From Takakia lepidozioides (taxonomy: Eukaryota > Streptophyta > Takakiopsida > Takakiales > Takakiaceae), in the NCBI GenBank assembly GCA_030704615.1, contig CM060732.1, forward strand, positions 372,001 to 436,000: a DNA stretch of 64,000 bases, given 5' to 3'. Positions within the stretch are counted from its first letter, which is position 1. Each line of letters starts with the position of its first letter. The notes beneath the pieces were generated by a model. The model ran no database searches, was not told the origin of the DNA, and worked only from the letters and a program-made list of their open reading frames with translations. The translations under genes and the position numbers were made by a program. Positions 1 through 11,099 of the stretch are shown piece by piece.

Positions 1-110
1 CAGGCCATGAGCTTTGTGACCCCCTCTCTTTCTGGGTTCTTTTTTCCATTATCCCATAAGATCTTTGAGCTTCCTGCAGCCATTGTGAAGTATGATCGCA
101 TTTTACCAAG

Positions 111-415
111 ATTGGCGCCTTTGCGAATAGTGGCACCCTTCCATGGCCTGAAGCATACTCAACGGTGCATGATGTTGGTGGGATGAACTGGGTTGTGTAT
201 GCAGCAACGTTGGAGGTGAGTTCCATCTAGCATCTAGCCCTCACAACTGGTGTAGACTAGATCTTGGATGTATACAATTTACGGAACCCTAACTTCATTT
301 GTGATTGTGAGTTGTGAAGGATTACTTCGTTTACACATGTCTTGTGGTGCTGCAGCTGCCAGAACAAGGCCTGGCAAAGGAACTGAACTTATTGTACTCT
401 CTGCTTGCATTGTAG
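111..415 (+). CDS. Last two exons of an unrecognised host gene (partial)
   Basis: Exon 111-215 reads open and ends ATLE before a consensus donor GTGAGT at 216. Exon 356-415 follows an acceptor TGCTGCAG in the same phase and ends in TAG, giving the C-terminus LPEQGLAKELNLLYSLLAL. The intron would be 140 bases. The upstream exon frame is closed by a TGA at 93-95, so it would have to start at the AG at 109-110, which is a weak acceptor. I do not recognise the 54 residues that can be read. An alternative is the frame open from the left edge to the TGA at about 184 (start QAMSFVTPSL), which would make the first part a simple 3' end of another exon. The splice-compatible reading is an inference from signals and composition only. 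Confidence 0.35.
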
Positions 416-662
416 CAATTTCCAGCGATAATAGAGTCTCGGTGTTAGAACTGGCCCGTTTGGAACTCGCGTCGGTTTGGGAAAGCCAATCATCTGGCAG
501 TTCTCAGAGAAATGAGAGGCTCTCGGATGGAGAATGCTGCGGACAGTTAATTTATGGTCATTTGTCAACAGTGGTGGGATAATGCAGGCGAAGTGACTAC
601 CTAATATTTCTTTGAGAATATGCGGAACCTTAGCATTTTCTTGTGGTTACTCTTCGTAACAA
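416..662. other. Unassigned sequence between host exon and MULE-1
   Basis: No supported gene, RNA or repeat is visible. It looks like 3' untranslated or intergenic DNA, and a plus-strand open frame crossing it has no recognisable features. Confidence 0.4.
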
Positions 663-671
663 ACCATTGGT
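663..671. repeat. Left target-site duplication of MULE-1
   Basis: ACCATTGGT here matches AACATTGGT at 8131-8139 with one mismatch. Nine bases is the usual Mutator-type duplication length. Confidence 0.6.
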
Positions 672-688
672 GAGGTTTGCTATTTAAT

Positions 689-730
689 GAGCATGAGCGG
701 CATGAGCGGCGATTGAGCGGCATGAGCGGA
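689..730. repeat. Subterminal ATGAGCGGC repeats, left tip of MULE-1
   Basis: Four copies of (A)TGAGCGGC occur within about 40 bases just inside the tip. The same motif or its complement occurs at the tips at 13180-13222, 15200-15240, 23238-23296 and 39372-39412. The position suggests transposase-binding repeats (inference). Confidence 0.6.
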
Positions 731-1059
731 AAGAGAGAGTTAGAAGGGACAATCGGTTTCATGAGCAGGAAGTAAAAATTTCGAAAATAAAAAACAAATA
801 AAAAAACAATAATTTAATGCAATGTGTCAGAAAAAAAACAGATCTATTATCGGCCCTTTGAAGGAATTGCAGTTTGACAGTTGTGCTCATGATATTTCGT
901 CTTCCGCTCATGCCAATTCCCAGCGACATGTGCAAATATGGCGCCGAATTTCGCGGTAATAGGGTCGTAAACCTGGAAAAAACGGCGAAGTATTTCGCCG
1001 GTAATAGGTCTCTTTGGCGAAAAATGGTGCCGAATTCCGCGGCTATAGGTCCCCTCATG

Positions 1060-1380
1060 ACAGGTAATTCGGCGCCATTTCCAGTGCATGTTCGGACTTA
1101 GCCAGTTTTCGGCGCAAAATAGGGAAAATTCGGCGCCATTTTTCCAGACACTGTACTAGTGCATGTTGGGGACTTTAAGCCAGTTTTCGGCCCAAAAAAG
1201 AGAAATTCGGCGCCATTTTTCCAGACACGGTACCAGTGCATGTTAGGACTTAGCCAGTTTTCGGCCCCAAAAAAGAGAAATCGGCGCCATTTTCCTAGAC
1301 ACAGGTGATCCAGTTGCATTGTTGGGACTTAGCAGTTTTTCGGCCCCAAAAAGAGAAATTCGGCGCATTTTTTCCGGAAA
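1060..1380. repeat. Subterminal tandem palindromes, about 75-80 bp period
   Basis: ATTCGGCGCCATTTTTCCAG recurs about every 60-80 bases, with a spacer containing GTGCATGTT, GGACTTAGCCA and GTTTTCGG. The same block occurs inverted at 12590-12920 and direct at 39740-39970. It always lies between the GAGGTTTGC tip and the SWIM end of the transposase. Confidence 0.75.
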
Positions 1381-1536
1381 ATGGCCACCACAACTGCTTC
1401 TGTTGGATCTCAGTTTGAATGGAAATATTGCCTCATTCCAGGAGTTTTGGGTTGCATTTCATACACTGCAAAAAAAAATGTCGATACAGCAAAATGCAAT
1501 TGAAATATCCATATGGAGGATTCCCTTTGCCCATCA

Positions 1537-4390
1537 ATGATTTCTGAATCCCTAAGGGAGTAGTTTGTGCCGATCGTTCATGCTCAACGCCGGTGCATGA
1601 ATAAAGTCATCAATAGTCACGTTCATCCTCAACCTCTTCAGGTAAATGTAAAAGATGCTTGCACGGATAATATTGGAACCCTTCTTTGTTTCCATCAACG
1701 AGAAGTCCGTACAATTGCAAGTCGGCTCCACTCCAATCGTTAATGTGTGTTACTATCGTCGCGTACAGCCGAAAGCCGGCGTTTGCCATCCGATAACACG
1801 CCCAAGGTCGGGTGGGGGTACGTCCACGGAGCTATGAATAGTGCAAGTATCCAAGAGCATTGGCAATCCGAGGTCTTCATTCAACTTGTTGGGGAGGGTG
1901 TCGTCTCTCACTCGTCCGAATCGCATTGGTGGATGTGCGAAGAAGGAATATTGTCCAATCCGTCTATACGGGACCGGCAGTCTGCAATGGCTGGGTCTGA
2001 GGAACCGGGAAATGCGTGGCCGGGATGTTTTGGGCGTTGGCACCATTCCTGCCTGTCCGGCCACAAAAGCCCCACTGTTTCCCTTTCAAGAAAGTTGTAC
2101 CTGCATTGCTGCATAATTGAACTCACAATGTCCTCCGTTGTGGCAGTGAGGATGTCCACCCGATGCGCTCAGAGGAGGCACGCCAGGAAGAGTGCACTGA
2201 TTCGGGCCATGTTTGTCGTGGGCATGTCGGTGTCGGGGTCGAGACACATTTCTGCACAAGCCACATGTTCAGGTCACAAGCAAGTTACAAATTGCCAAGA
2301 ATAATATCAACGGGACGCGAATTCGTGCAACTCACCTCCCGAATATAGTCGCCGAACTGGAGGAAGGGAAAGATAATGCCACCATTTGCTAGCCAAACTG
2401 AACCATTCTCCCTCGTCTGATTTCCTTACAGGCACCTGACGATGTCCACCACGCCCGTATGCCTGCAAACTGTGGTCTCTGGCATCATCCAGGTGGGGAG
2501 CGCGCTTCCACCAAGGCACATGGAACGGTGCTCCTCTCGGAAATTCTGGCGCCACGAGCCTGGTGTGTACTGCGAAAAGGGGCTCTGCAAAAACTGGAAC
2601 CACAAGATCTCTCCTTGCCTTCCATGGGAACCACTGTGGGGTCTTGCCCGTACACCCTTCGGATGGCAGCCCAATTTGCTTGTGCGTTGTCAGCCATGAA
2701 AACCACGGGCAATGGGAGGGGGCAAAATCCTGAATTGGCATCGTTAGTATTCGTCACTTGACCAAAGAAACTTGACCAAAGAAACGTTTATTCCCTGCCA
2801 AAGAAGCTCTCCGATTGTGTGTCCTCTCCTTTCATCTCACAAATAGCAATTGTCATTAGCATCCTGCAGTGGGTGTCGTAGACATGTGTACCCACATGTG
2901 TACCATTGTCACCCCCACTGGTGATTTGTAATTCGCTTGATATGGTCGAACATGACCCAACTGTTTGACAAGTTCCCACTCGTCATCCTGTCGACCAGTT
3001 CGACGCCGCTGCAGGTCCACACGTGGACATTTTGAATACGAAACAACGATATGCCTCAGTCCCTTGTCCTTGAAACCTACTTCAATGAATTAGTCATATC
3101 CACATCGTCGCTCTCACCTCCAGAATGGAGTGCATATCCGAGCCACGCCCAATTTTCTGTTTGCATGAGACAATGTGGTTTCGGACATTCGGTGAACATA
3201 CGTGGGACACCGACTCCAGCAATGCTTAAATGTGGAGTTCGGAACCTTCTCCTGAGCTCGAAATGTTGATGAGCTGTGCCTGTCCAATCGGTCTCGTTCC
3301 TGTGACCTCTGGATTTAAAGTGGAAGCAAGTTGGGGGAAAACAAAACCGCAACGCGCCCCCACAAACAATGTAGCGCACCCGCACACTCGAGCATCTTCA
3401 TGCTGGTGGGTTTGGTAACGCACCAAGGATGACCGTCATGTTTCTATCCATATCTGTCAACATTCCGGACGCCCTCCGAGGAGTCCGCCCGAGAGGGAAC
3501 TCAAAGAAGATATTACCGTCGACGTCGGCGGGAAGGCATGTAACCGATTTAATGCGAACTTGCTGTAGTCCAGCCCGGCCAGCTCCTCCGACCGGTGTCC
3601 CTCCAGGTGAAGCCCTCGCAGAATTTCAAGAATAGATCGAACTGCGGTGCTTGTGCTGGGAATATGACTCCCTCGTCCACTGACGTCCATTGAGGACTTG
3701 CCTGATCTCCAGGACGACCTCGGGAACTTCCATGACCTCGTCTGAGTCGGACAGGTTGTGAACAACCCGGTTCTCGCTCGTCTTCATGGATGGGTTCGGC
3801 TCTGGATTTACTTCGTTGCGGACTTCTCTCTTTGAGGTAGCCACTCTTTGAGGTAGCCACTCTCTGATTCGCGGATTGTTTCGTGGAAGGCGCCAGGATA
3901 GAAGGTGCATTTGGCGGCAAATGAAGTCCCCAACAGCCCTGTATATGACGCTGTCCGATGGTGGAAACCGCCATTCCCTGCCATCGCCGAAATCATCGTG
4001 GAGCACAACAATACTCTCGCCGAAATCATCGTGGAGCACAACAATACTCTCGACACAAGGCCGTTAGAGTCCTTCCTTTCCTCCTCCAAAAAACCCGACC
4101 CCGGTTTCAGGTGGTATCGAACGCACAGATATTATCTCCATCACCCGGCAGATGTCCCCTCTGCACGGAAATGAAGCTCTATGCTCGTGAGGAGGGCAGT
4201 ACACCTGTAGCGCTCGGGTTTTCCGCCATGGGAGATGTGCACACAAGACTGCCAGGATGGCGTGCGGGAAGCTCCCTGGTAGAAGGGGGATGCAGCGATG
4301 GGAATGAATGCGATGCCGATTTGTCCGAGCGACGAAGCCTGATCCAAATCCAGGGAGCCAACTATCTCAAAAATCCACAGTCAGAGTGTT
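1537..4390 (-). pseudogene. Decayed SWIM/DDE transposase of MULE-1
   Basis: The minus strand carries, in gene order, the N-terminal region with VPPSD and VIYRAVGDF motifs (4090-3800), a Cys/His-rich stretch (about 3400-3240), the catalytic segment with a MADNAQANW-like signature (2750-2600) and the SWIM region (about 1780-1560). Reading frames change every 100-300 bases. The copy at 39358-43456 aligns along nearly its whole length and shows that this copy has lost the Cys-rich segment between catalytic core and SWIM; the join lies near 2046. No functional protein can be made. Family identity follows from the better preserved relative at 14893-25380. Confidence 0.6.
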
Positions 4391-4499
4391 AATGAACCTT
4401 GTCTCCGGAATGCGGCCCCTGGTCTTTGCGCAATAACTGCCAACGGTATGCAGTCAGAAAGTGGGGGCCGTCCGGATGATGACGGCTGAAGGGGAGAAG

Positions 4500-5800
4500 C
4501 CGGCACCGTGCCGTCACATTACTACCCCCAAATGGAAATTCGGCACCAATATCCAACAGGGGAAGCCCGGATGAAGTTGCCTCGGGCGCAGAGGCCGGCG
4601 CGGTGTGCGACAGAGAACATCCCCTGGATGGAGATTCGGCGCCGAATTTCCATCCGGGCCCCCCCAAAGGAAGTCGTGTCGGGGGGTCAAGCCGAAAACT
4701 GGCCGGCATAAAATAAAAATCCCCAGATGGAAAAACGGCGCCGAATTTCATCCGGGCGGTTCGGTTGCACTCGGGGAGGGGGGAGAGGCCGGCACTTGGC
4801 CGTCACATTTCAAACCCCCGGACGGAAATTCGGCACCTAATATCGAACAGGGGACGCCCGGATGAAGTCGCCTCGGGCGTAGAGGTCGGACGTGTTCGAC
4901 AGAGAGCATCCCTCGATGGAGATTCGGCACCGAATTTCCATCAGACCTCCCAAAGGTCGTGTTGGGGGTCAGACCGAAAACTGGCCGACATAAAAACCTC
5001 CCAGATGGGAAAATGGCGCCGAATTTCAATCCGGGGGCCGTTCCAATGCAGTCGGGAGGGGGGGAGAGGTCGGCACCTGGCCGTCATATTTTTCAACCCC
5101 GGACGGAAATTCGGCACCGAATATCCAACAGAGCGGCGGAGAGGCCGACACCTCTCCGACAGAGACCATCCCCCCGGATGGAAATTCAGCGCCGAATTCC
5201 ATCCAGCAGGTAAGTGCAATCCCGGACGGATAGAAATCCGGCGCCGAATTTCCATCCATCCGGGATTCGAATTACCTGCAGGATGGAAATACGGCGCCGG
5301 ATTTCCATCCATCCGGGATTCCACTTACCTGCTGGAGTGGAAATTCGGCGCCGAATTTCCATCCATCCGAGATTGCAATTACCTGCTGGATGGAAATTCG
5401 GCGCCGGATTTCCATCCATCGGGGCCTGCAGGATGGAAATGCGGCGCCGGATTTCCATCCATCCGCTTCGGAATAACCTGCGTGAGGGAAATTTCACGCG
5501 CCGCCCTACCTGCGCGGATGGAAATTCGGCGCCGGATTTCCATCCATCCGCTTCCGAATTACCTGCGTGAGGGAATTTGGCGCGCCGCCCTACCGAATTT
5601 GCAGCGCCGACTTACCTGGAGGATGGAAATCCGGCGCCGGATTTCCATCCATCCGCGCTACGAATTACCTGCATGATGAAATTTTTGCGCGGCGCGACCT
5701 ACCTGGCGGATGGAAAATCCGGCGCCGGATTTCCATCCATCCGCTCTTCGAATTACCTGCATGACTGGAAAAATGGTGCCGAATTTCCAATTTTGGTGCC
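4500..5800. repeat. Palindrome ladder, AATTCGGCGCCGAATT type
   Basis: At least fifteen units of GGATGGAAATTC-GGCGCC-GAATTTCCATCC or close variants occur (the AATCC half-site variant is perfect over 30 bases at 5622-5651). Spacers are 30-100 bases. From 5270 the spacers carry TTACCTGC and the unit spacing settles near 50-105 bases. The block 4389-5180 is repeated inverted at about 9960-11100. Peptides read across it (WKFGAEFPS and similar) are frame shadows of the repeat, not genes. Confidence 0.85.
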
Positions 5801-6384
5801 AGTCAGATCTGGGACTTAGCCATTTTCGGCCCCGAACTGGAAAAAATGGCGCCCAAAAAAAAAAAAAAAAAAAAAAACTCCATTTTTCCTGTTCGGGGCC
5901 GAAAACGGCTAAGTCCCAGATCTGACTGGCACCAAAATCCGAAATTCGGCGCCATTTTTCCAGTCATTGAGGTAATTCGAAGAGCGGATGGATGGAAATC
6001 CGGCGTCGGATTTCCATCCATCCGCGCTCCGAATTACCTGCATGATGGAAGTTTTGCGCGCCGACCTACTCCGGTGCCGGATTTCCATCCATCCGCTCTT
6101 TCGAATTACTGCATGACTGGAAAAATGGCGCTGAATTTCCGATTTTGGTGCCAATCAGATCTGGGACTTGGCCATTTTCGGCCCCGAACTGGAAAAATGG
6201 CGCCGAAAAAGAAAAAGAAAAAGAAAAAAAAGAAGAAAAAAAAACGCCATTTTTCGTGTTCGAGTCCGAAAACGGCTAAGTCCCAAATCTGACTAGCACC
6301 CAAAATCGGAAATTCGGCGCCATTTTTCCAGTTCTGGGCCCAGTCAGATCTGGGACTTAGCCATTTTCGGCCCCGAACTGGAAA

Positions 6385-6440
<56 letters not shown>

Positions 6441-6952
6441 CATTTTTCCTGTTCGGGGCCGAAAACGGCTAAGTCCCAGATCTGACTGGCAACCAGATCT
6501 GACTGGCACCAAAATCGGAAATTCGGCGCCATTTTTCCAGTCATGGAGGTAATTCGAAGAGCGGATGGATGGAAATCCGGCGCCGGATTTCCATCCATCC
6601 GCGCTCCGAATTACCTGCATGATGGAAGTTTTGCACGCCGACCTACTCCGGTGCCGAATTTCCATCCATCCGCTCTTCGAATTACCTGCATGACTGGAAA
6701 AATGGCGCTGAATTTCCGATTTTGGTGCCAATCAGATCTGGGGCTTGGCCATTTTCGGCCCCCGAACTGGAAAAATGGCGCCGAAAAAAAAAAGAAAAAG
6801 AAAAAAAAAAAACGCCATTTTTCGTGTTCGAGTCCGAAAACGGCTAAGTCCCAAATCTGACTAGCACCCAAAATCGGAAATTCGGCGCCATTTTTCCAGT
6901 TCTGGGCCCAGTCAGATCTGGGACTTAGCCATTTTCGGCCCCGAACTGGAAA

Positions 6953-6993
<41 letters not shown>

Positions 6994-7321
6994 CATTTTT
7001 CCTGTTCGGGGCCGAAAACGGCTAAGTCCCAGATCTGACTGGCACCAAAATCGGAAATTCGGCGCCATTTTTCCAGTCATGGAGGTAATTCGAAGAGCGG
7101 ATGGATGGAAATCCGGCGCCGGATTTCCATCCATCCGCGCTCCGAATTACCTGCATGATGGAAGTTTTGCGCGCCGACCTACTCCGGTGCCGGATTTCCA
7201 TCCATCCGCTCGTCGAATTACCTGCATGACTGGAAAAATGGCGCTGAATTTCCGATTTTGGTGCCAATCAGATCTGGGACTTGGCCATTTTCGGCCCCGA
7301 ACTGGAAAAATGGCGCCGAAA

Positions 7322-7353
<32 letters not shown>

Positions 7354-7640
7354 AACGCCATTTTTCGTGTTCGAGTCCGAAAACGGCTAAGTCCCAAATC
7401 TGACTAGCACCCAAAATCGGAAATTCGGCGCCATTTTTTCCAGTTCTGGGCCCAGTCAGATCTGGGACTTAGCCATTTTCGGCCCCGAACTAGAAAAATG
7501 GCGCCGAAAAAAAAAAAAAAAAAAAAAAAAAAAACGTCATTTTTTTCCAGTTTGGGGCTCTATCAGATCAGGGACTTAGCCATTTTCGGCCCCGAAAATG
7601 GCTAAGTCCCGAGGGTGGCTGGCACCAAAATCGGAAATTC
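5801..7640. repeat. Tandem hairpin array with poly-A loops
   Basis: AGTCAGATCTGGGACTTAGC starts near 5801, 6342, 6910 and 7454, giving units of 541, 568 and 544 bases plus a partial fourth. Each full unit holds two hairpins. In each, one arm runs through CATTTTCGGCCCCGAACTGG and ends at GGCGC. Then comes an A-rich loop (22 to about 44 A, or AAAAAG repeats), followed by the complementary arm through CCATTTTTCCTGTTCGGGGC. Arms are about 50 bases. A palindrome pair with GGCGCC centres separates the hairpins. Confidence 0.85.
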
Positions 7641-7727
7641 AGCGCCATTTTTTCAGTCATGCATGTAATTCGATGAGCGGATGGATGGAAATCCGGCACC
7701 GGATTTCCATCCTCCAGGTAGGTCGGC

Positions 7728-7921
7728 GCGCAAAATTTGGGGGAGAAGATGGGGGAGAAGATGCAGAAGATTCCCAGGAGGTGAGGTGGACAGTCCCCCA
7801 AGAGGACGGGATTTTTGAGAGGCATAGTGGAACTGATGCATCACAAAGCTCGGAGGATGAGGGGGATGAGGGGGATGAGGAAGAAGGTGGGGCAAGTTCC
7901 TCGGAGGGTGTAGGAGAATAG
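7728..7921 (+). CDS. Acidic open frame inside MULE-1 (uncertain)
   Basis: The frame reads from GEDGGEDAED to SSSEGVGE and a TAG stop. It is rich in Asp, Glu, Ser and Gly with no recognisable fold. Its upstream part is palindromic repeat, so any true start is unknown. It could be the C-terminal tail of a captured gene or a chance frame in GA-rich DNA. It lies just inside the GGGGGGCTGC end of the element, the position where MULE-2 carries its cargo gene. Confidence 0.25.
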
Positions 7922-8130
7922 TGCCCATTCCGGCTATGACAGTTAGAACACACTTGTATAGACGTGGCTTGCCACAAAATTTGCAATAATATGTTGCATT
8001 TCAAGTCCACTGGTGCCACATTCCAACTTCACATGACCCTATTTCCGTGCCTCCTAACCCTATTTCCGTGGACTCACAATGGTCTGCTCATGTTTTTTTT
8101 TTTTTGCCGCTCATGAAATAGCAGCCCCCC

Positions 8131-8139
8131 AACATTGGT
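8131..8139. repeat. Right target-site duplication of MULE-1
   Basis: AACATTGGT, one mismatch from the left copy at 663-671. Confidence 0.6.
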
Positions 8140-9370
8140 CATGCTCGAAGGCAGTGTGAACGCTTTGCGACTGCAGGAATTGCGGTTGTACCTACTAATG
8201 CCCAGGAATCTTTCATGAGAACATGCAGCAGACTGTTGCGGACTGTGTAGGGCAGTGGAGAGCTTCTGTGATTAAATTCTTGGGCACCCTTTTTTTTCTC
8301 CATGCATGCACCTGGCTCAACCCAGCTTAATTACCCACCAATCGGTCGTGTTATCCTTCCTGTAGGTGATAATAGAGTTGGTGATTACGTGTGGAGGCTA
8401 CAATGAAGATTGCTGAGTGTATAAGTGGCTGCCGATGACATTGTTTGACATCACCTTCACTCAATGCCCATGTCTAGCTCCAGGTTTATCTTTTCGATGT
8501 CTATCTCTACTCAGATTTGGGGGTGTGTCCTATGGTCTGCCTGTTTTGTCTCCTTTCGAATCTCAACGTCAACACTGTTGATCTCAATTTTGAGCTCCAT
8601 GTCCGGCTGTTAACTTTCTGCTTTTTCTCCACCACTTCCTTATTGGCAAGTAGTTGCCCGAATTTAAGGAAGGTTGATCCTTCTAGTCTAAACAACTGCT
8701 CGGACCTTGACTAGGATAGAGGTCTCTGAATAGCTGACAGTATCTGCTATCCTCTTAAGGTGACATATTCTGTTTGCCTGCCGGAGGCATACTTCCTGAA
8801 TTGGCCTTGAGAGGGTCCAAAGCCCAGCTGAGAGTCCATGGCGATCTTGACAAGTAGAAGTAAAGCTTGGGTAAGCTTATGCTTTGGATGTCCTTTGCAC
8901 ATGTCACTCCCAAGATCCCCATCTCATGTTTCTCTGGACCACTATGCCATGTTCCTACTTGCGACATGAAATACAAGGTTCTTGCTGCCACAGCTGATGG
9001 TTTAGCAGTGACCAATATCTGCTGGTAAAGAGACAGTGTGAGCATGAATGGATGTGGAGAGACATAGCACTTCACCCATCAGGAACTGAAAAAGTTGCAA
9101 AGCTTCAGGAGAATATTTTCGAGTGTACCTCCATAGCAATCATATCCATGTAATGGCACCTTTGAATACATGATGACTATTTGGCATAACATTTTCCTCA
9201 CCTAAACTGGTGTTAAACAGACGGAGCATAGCAAAGAAATCACATTGCTAGATGTCCAGTGAGAAACATGTTTATTGTGTTTGACTTTGATTTGTTTACA
9301 TAACATATTTAGACCTTATTTATGTATGTGGGTCTATCCTCTCATGTCATTTGGGTGTCTGGATCTTCTT
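8140..9370. other. Unassigned low-copy sequence between two MULE copies
   Basis: I see no recognisable gene. A 106-residue minus-strand frame (8755-9075) and 60-residue frames near 8510-8710 have no familiar motif. The composition is less biased than the flanking repeats, so it may be pre-insertion host DNA. Confidence 0.4.
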
Positions 9371-9790
9371 TTAGATCAATATGGCGCGCAAAATTTCCCT
9401 CATGCAGGTAATTCGGAGAGCAGCAGAATGGAAATTCAGGGCCGAATTTCCATCCTGCCAGGTAAGGCGGCGCGCGAAATTTCCGCCACGCAGGTAATTC
9501 GGAGCGGATGGATGGAAATCCGTCGCCGGATTTCCATCATGCCGGTTAGGGCGGGGCGCGAAATTTCCGCCACGCAGGTAATTCGGAGCGGATGGATGGA
9601 AATCCGGCGCCGGATTTCCATCCGGCAGGTAGGGCGGCACGCAAAATTTGCATCATGCAGGTAATTCCGAGCGGATCAGGATGGAAATTCGGCGCCGAAT
9701 TTCCATCCGGCAGGTTACTCGGATCGCTGGCGGATGGAAATTCGGCGCCAAATTTCCATTCGCCAGGTAAGTCGAAGCGCCGAATTACCT
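9371..9790. repeat. Tandem palindromes with about 83-bp period
   Basis: GCAGGTAATTC recurs near 9406, 9489, 9571 and 9657, each time followed by a GGATGGAAATCC-GGCGCC-GGATTTCCATC palindrome and a GGCGCGAAATTT spacer. This is the reverse complement of the spacing pattern at 5270-5770. Confidence 0.75.
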
Positions 9791-9889
9791 TCCTGGAGGT
9801 AATTCTGAGCGTGGCCGCTTGGTTTTTCGGAGAAAAACAAAGTAAACTTTTAGTTTTGTGGCTGAAGTCCACTTTTAGACACGTTTTTC

Positions 9890-11040
9890 ATGGAATCTTT
9901 GACTGCAAGAGGGAAATTCGGCGCCGTTTTTCCATCCTGTTCGGTTTTTATATCGTCCAGTTTTGGGCCTCACCACCCGACCGGACTTCCTTTGAGGGGG
10001 CCCGGATGGAAATTTGGCGGCGAATTTCCATCCGGGGGATGGTATCTGTCGGACAGGTGCCGGCCTCTACGCCCGAGGTGACTTCGTCCGGGCGTCACCT
10101 GTTTGATATTCGGTGCCGAATTTCCGTCCGGGGGTTGAAATGTGACGGCCAGGTGCCGGCCTCTCCCCCTCCCCGACTGCATCCGAACCGCCCCGCACGG
10201 AAATTCGGCGCCGTTTTTCCATCCTATTCGGTTTTTATATCGTCCAGTTTTGGGCCTCACCACCCGACCGGACTTCCTTTGAGGGGGCCCGGATGGAAAT
10301 TCGGCGGCGAATTTCCATCCGGGGGATGGTCTCTGTCGGACAGGTGCCGGCCTCTACGCCCGAGGCGACTTCGTCCGGGCGTCACCTGTTGGATATTCGG
10401 TGCCGAATTTCCGTCCAGGGGTTGAAATGTGACGGCATCCGAACGGCCCCGGATGGAAATTCTGCGCCGTTTTCCCATCTGGGGAGGTTTTTATGTCGGC
10501 CAGTTTTCGGCCTGCCCCCCCGACATGACTTCGTTTGGTGGGGCCCGGATGGAAATTCGGCGCCGAATCTCCATCCAGGGGATGCTCTCTGTCGAACACG
10601 CGCCGGCCTCTACGCCCGAGGCGACTTCATCCGGGCTTCCCCTGTTGGATATTCGGTGCCGAATTTCCGTCCGGGGGTTGTAATGTGAGGGCCAGGTGCC
10701 GGCCTCTCCCCCCTCCCCGACTGCATCCGAACGCCTCGGATGGAAATTCGGCGCCGTTTTTCCATCCGGGGAGGTTTTTATGTCGGCCAGTTTTCGGCCT
10801 AACCCCCCGACACGACTTCCTTTGGGGGGGCCCGGATGGAAATTCGGCGCCGAATCTCCATCCAAGGGATGTTCTCTGTCGCACACGCGCCGGCCTCTGC
10901 GCCCGAGGCAACTTCATCCGGGCTTCCCCTGTTGGATATTGGGTGCCGAATTTCCATTTGGGGGTAGTAATGTGACGGCACGGTGCCGGCTTCTCCCCTT
11001 CAGCCGTCATCATCCGGACGGCCCCCACTTTCTGACTGCA
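9890..11040. repeat. Inverted copy of the 4440-5180 palindrome block, partly duplicated
   Basis: Units with GGATGGAAATTC-GGCGCC or GGCGGC centres alternate with spacers containing GGTGCCGGCCTCT and CGCCCGAGGCGACTTC. A roughly 290-base stretch is repeated in tandem, with starts near 9915, 10200, 10450 and 10740. Confidence 0.75.
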
Positions 11041-11099
11041 TACCGTTGGCAGTTATTGCGCAAAGACCAGGGGCCGCATTCCGGAGACAAGGTTCATTA

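Larger units (their letters stand above)
672..8130 (-). mobile_element. MULE-1, Mutator-like element with palindrome ladder
   Basis: The element starts GAGGTTTGCTATTTAATG and ends with the reverse complement of GGGGGGCTGCTATTTCATG. Near-identical 9-bp duplications flank it. The left tip carries several ATGAGCGGC repeats (about 689-730). Inside, from left to right, lie GGCGCC-centred subterminal palindromes (1060-1380), a minus-strand transposase remnant (1537-4390), a palindrome ladder (4500-5800), three 541-568-bp hairpin units plus a partial fourth (5801-7640), and an acidic open frame (7728-7921). The transposase is broken many times and lacks the segment matching about 40620-41320 of the third copy (junction near 2046), so this element is non-autonomous. 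Strand is given by the transposase. Superfamily assignment rests on duplication length, SWIM finger and tip structure. Confidence 0.7.

Noticed and set aside
268-582. 104-residue open frame
   Set aside because: It runs across the proposed intron and stop in a different frame and shows no domain. The spliced reading is preferred, at low confidence.
5846-7390. Lys-rich and Phe-rich frames
   Set aside because: They are translations of poly-A and poly-T loops of the hairpin array.
8755-9075. 106-residue minus frame; also considered as a Copia RNase H remnant on the plus strand
   Set aside because: No polymerase or RNase H motif could be followed for more than a few residues.
4500-11040. Long open frames with repeated WKFGAEFPS, GWKFGAGFPSI or MEIRRRISI peptides
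   Set aside because: They are six-frame translations of the palindrome ladder and appear on both strands at once. No start context or conservation pattern supports coding.
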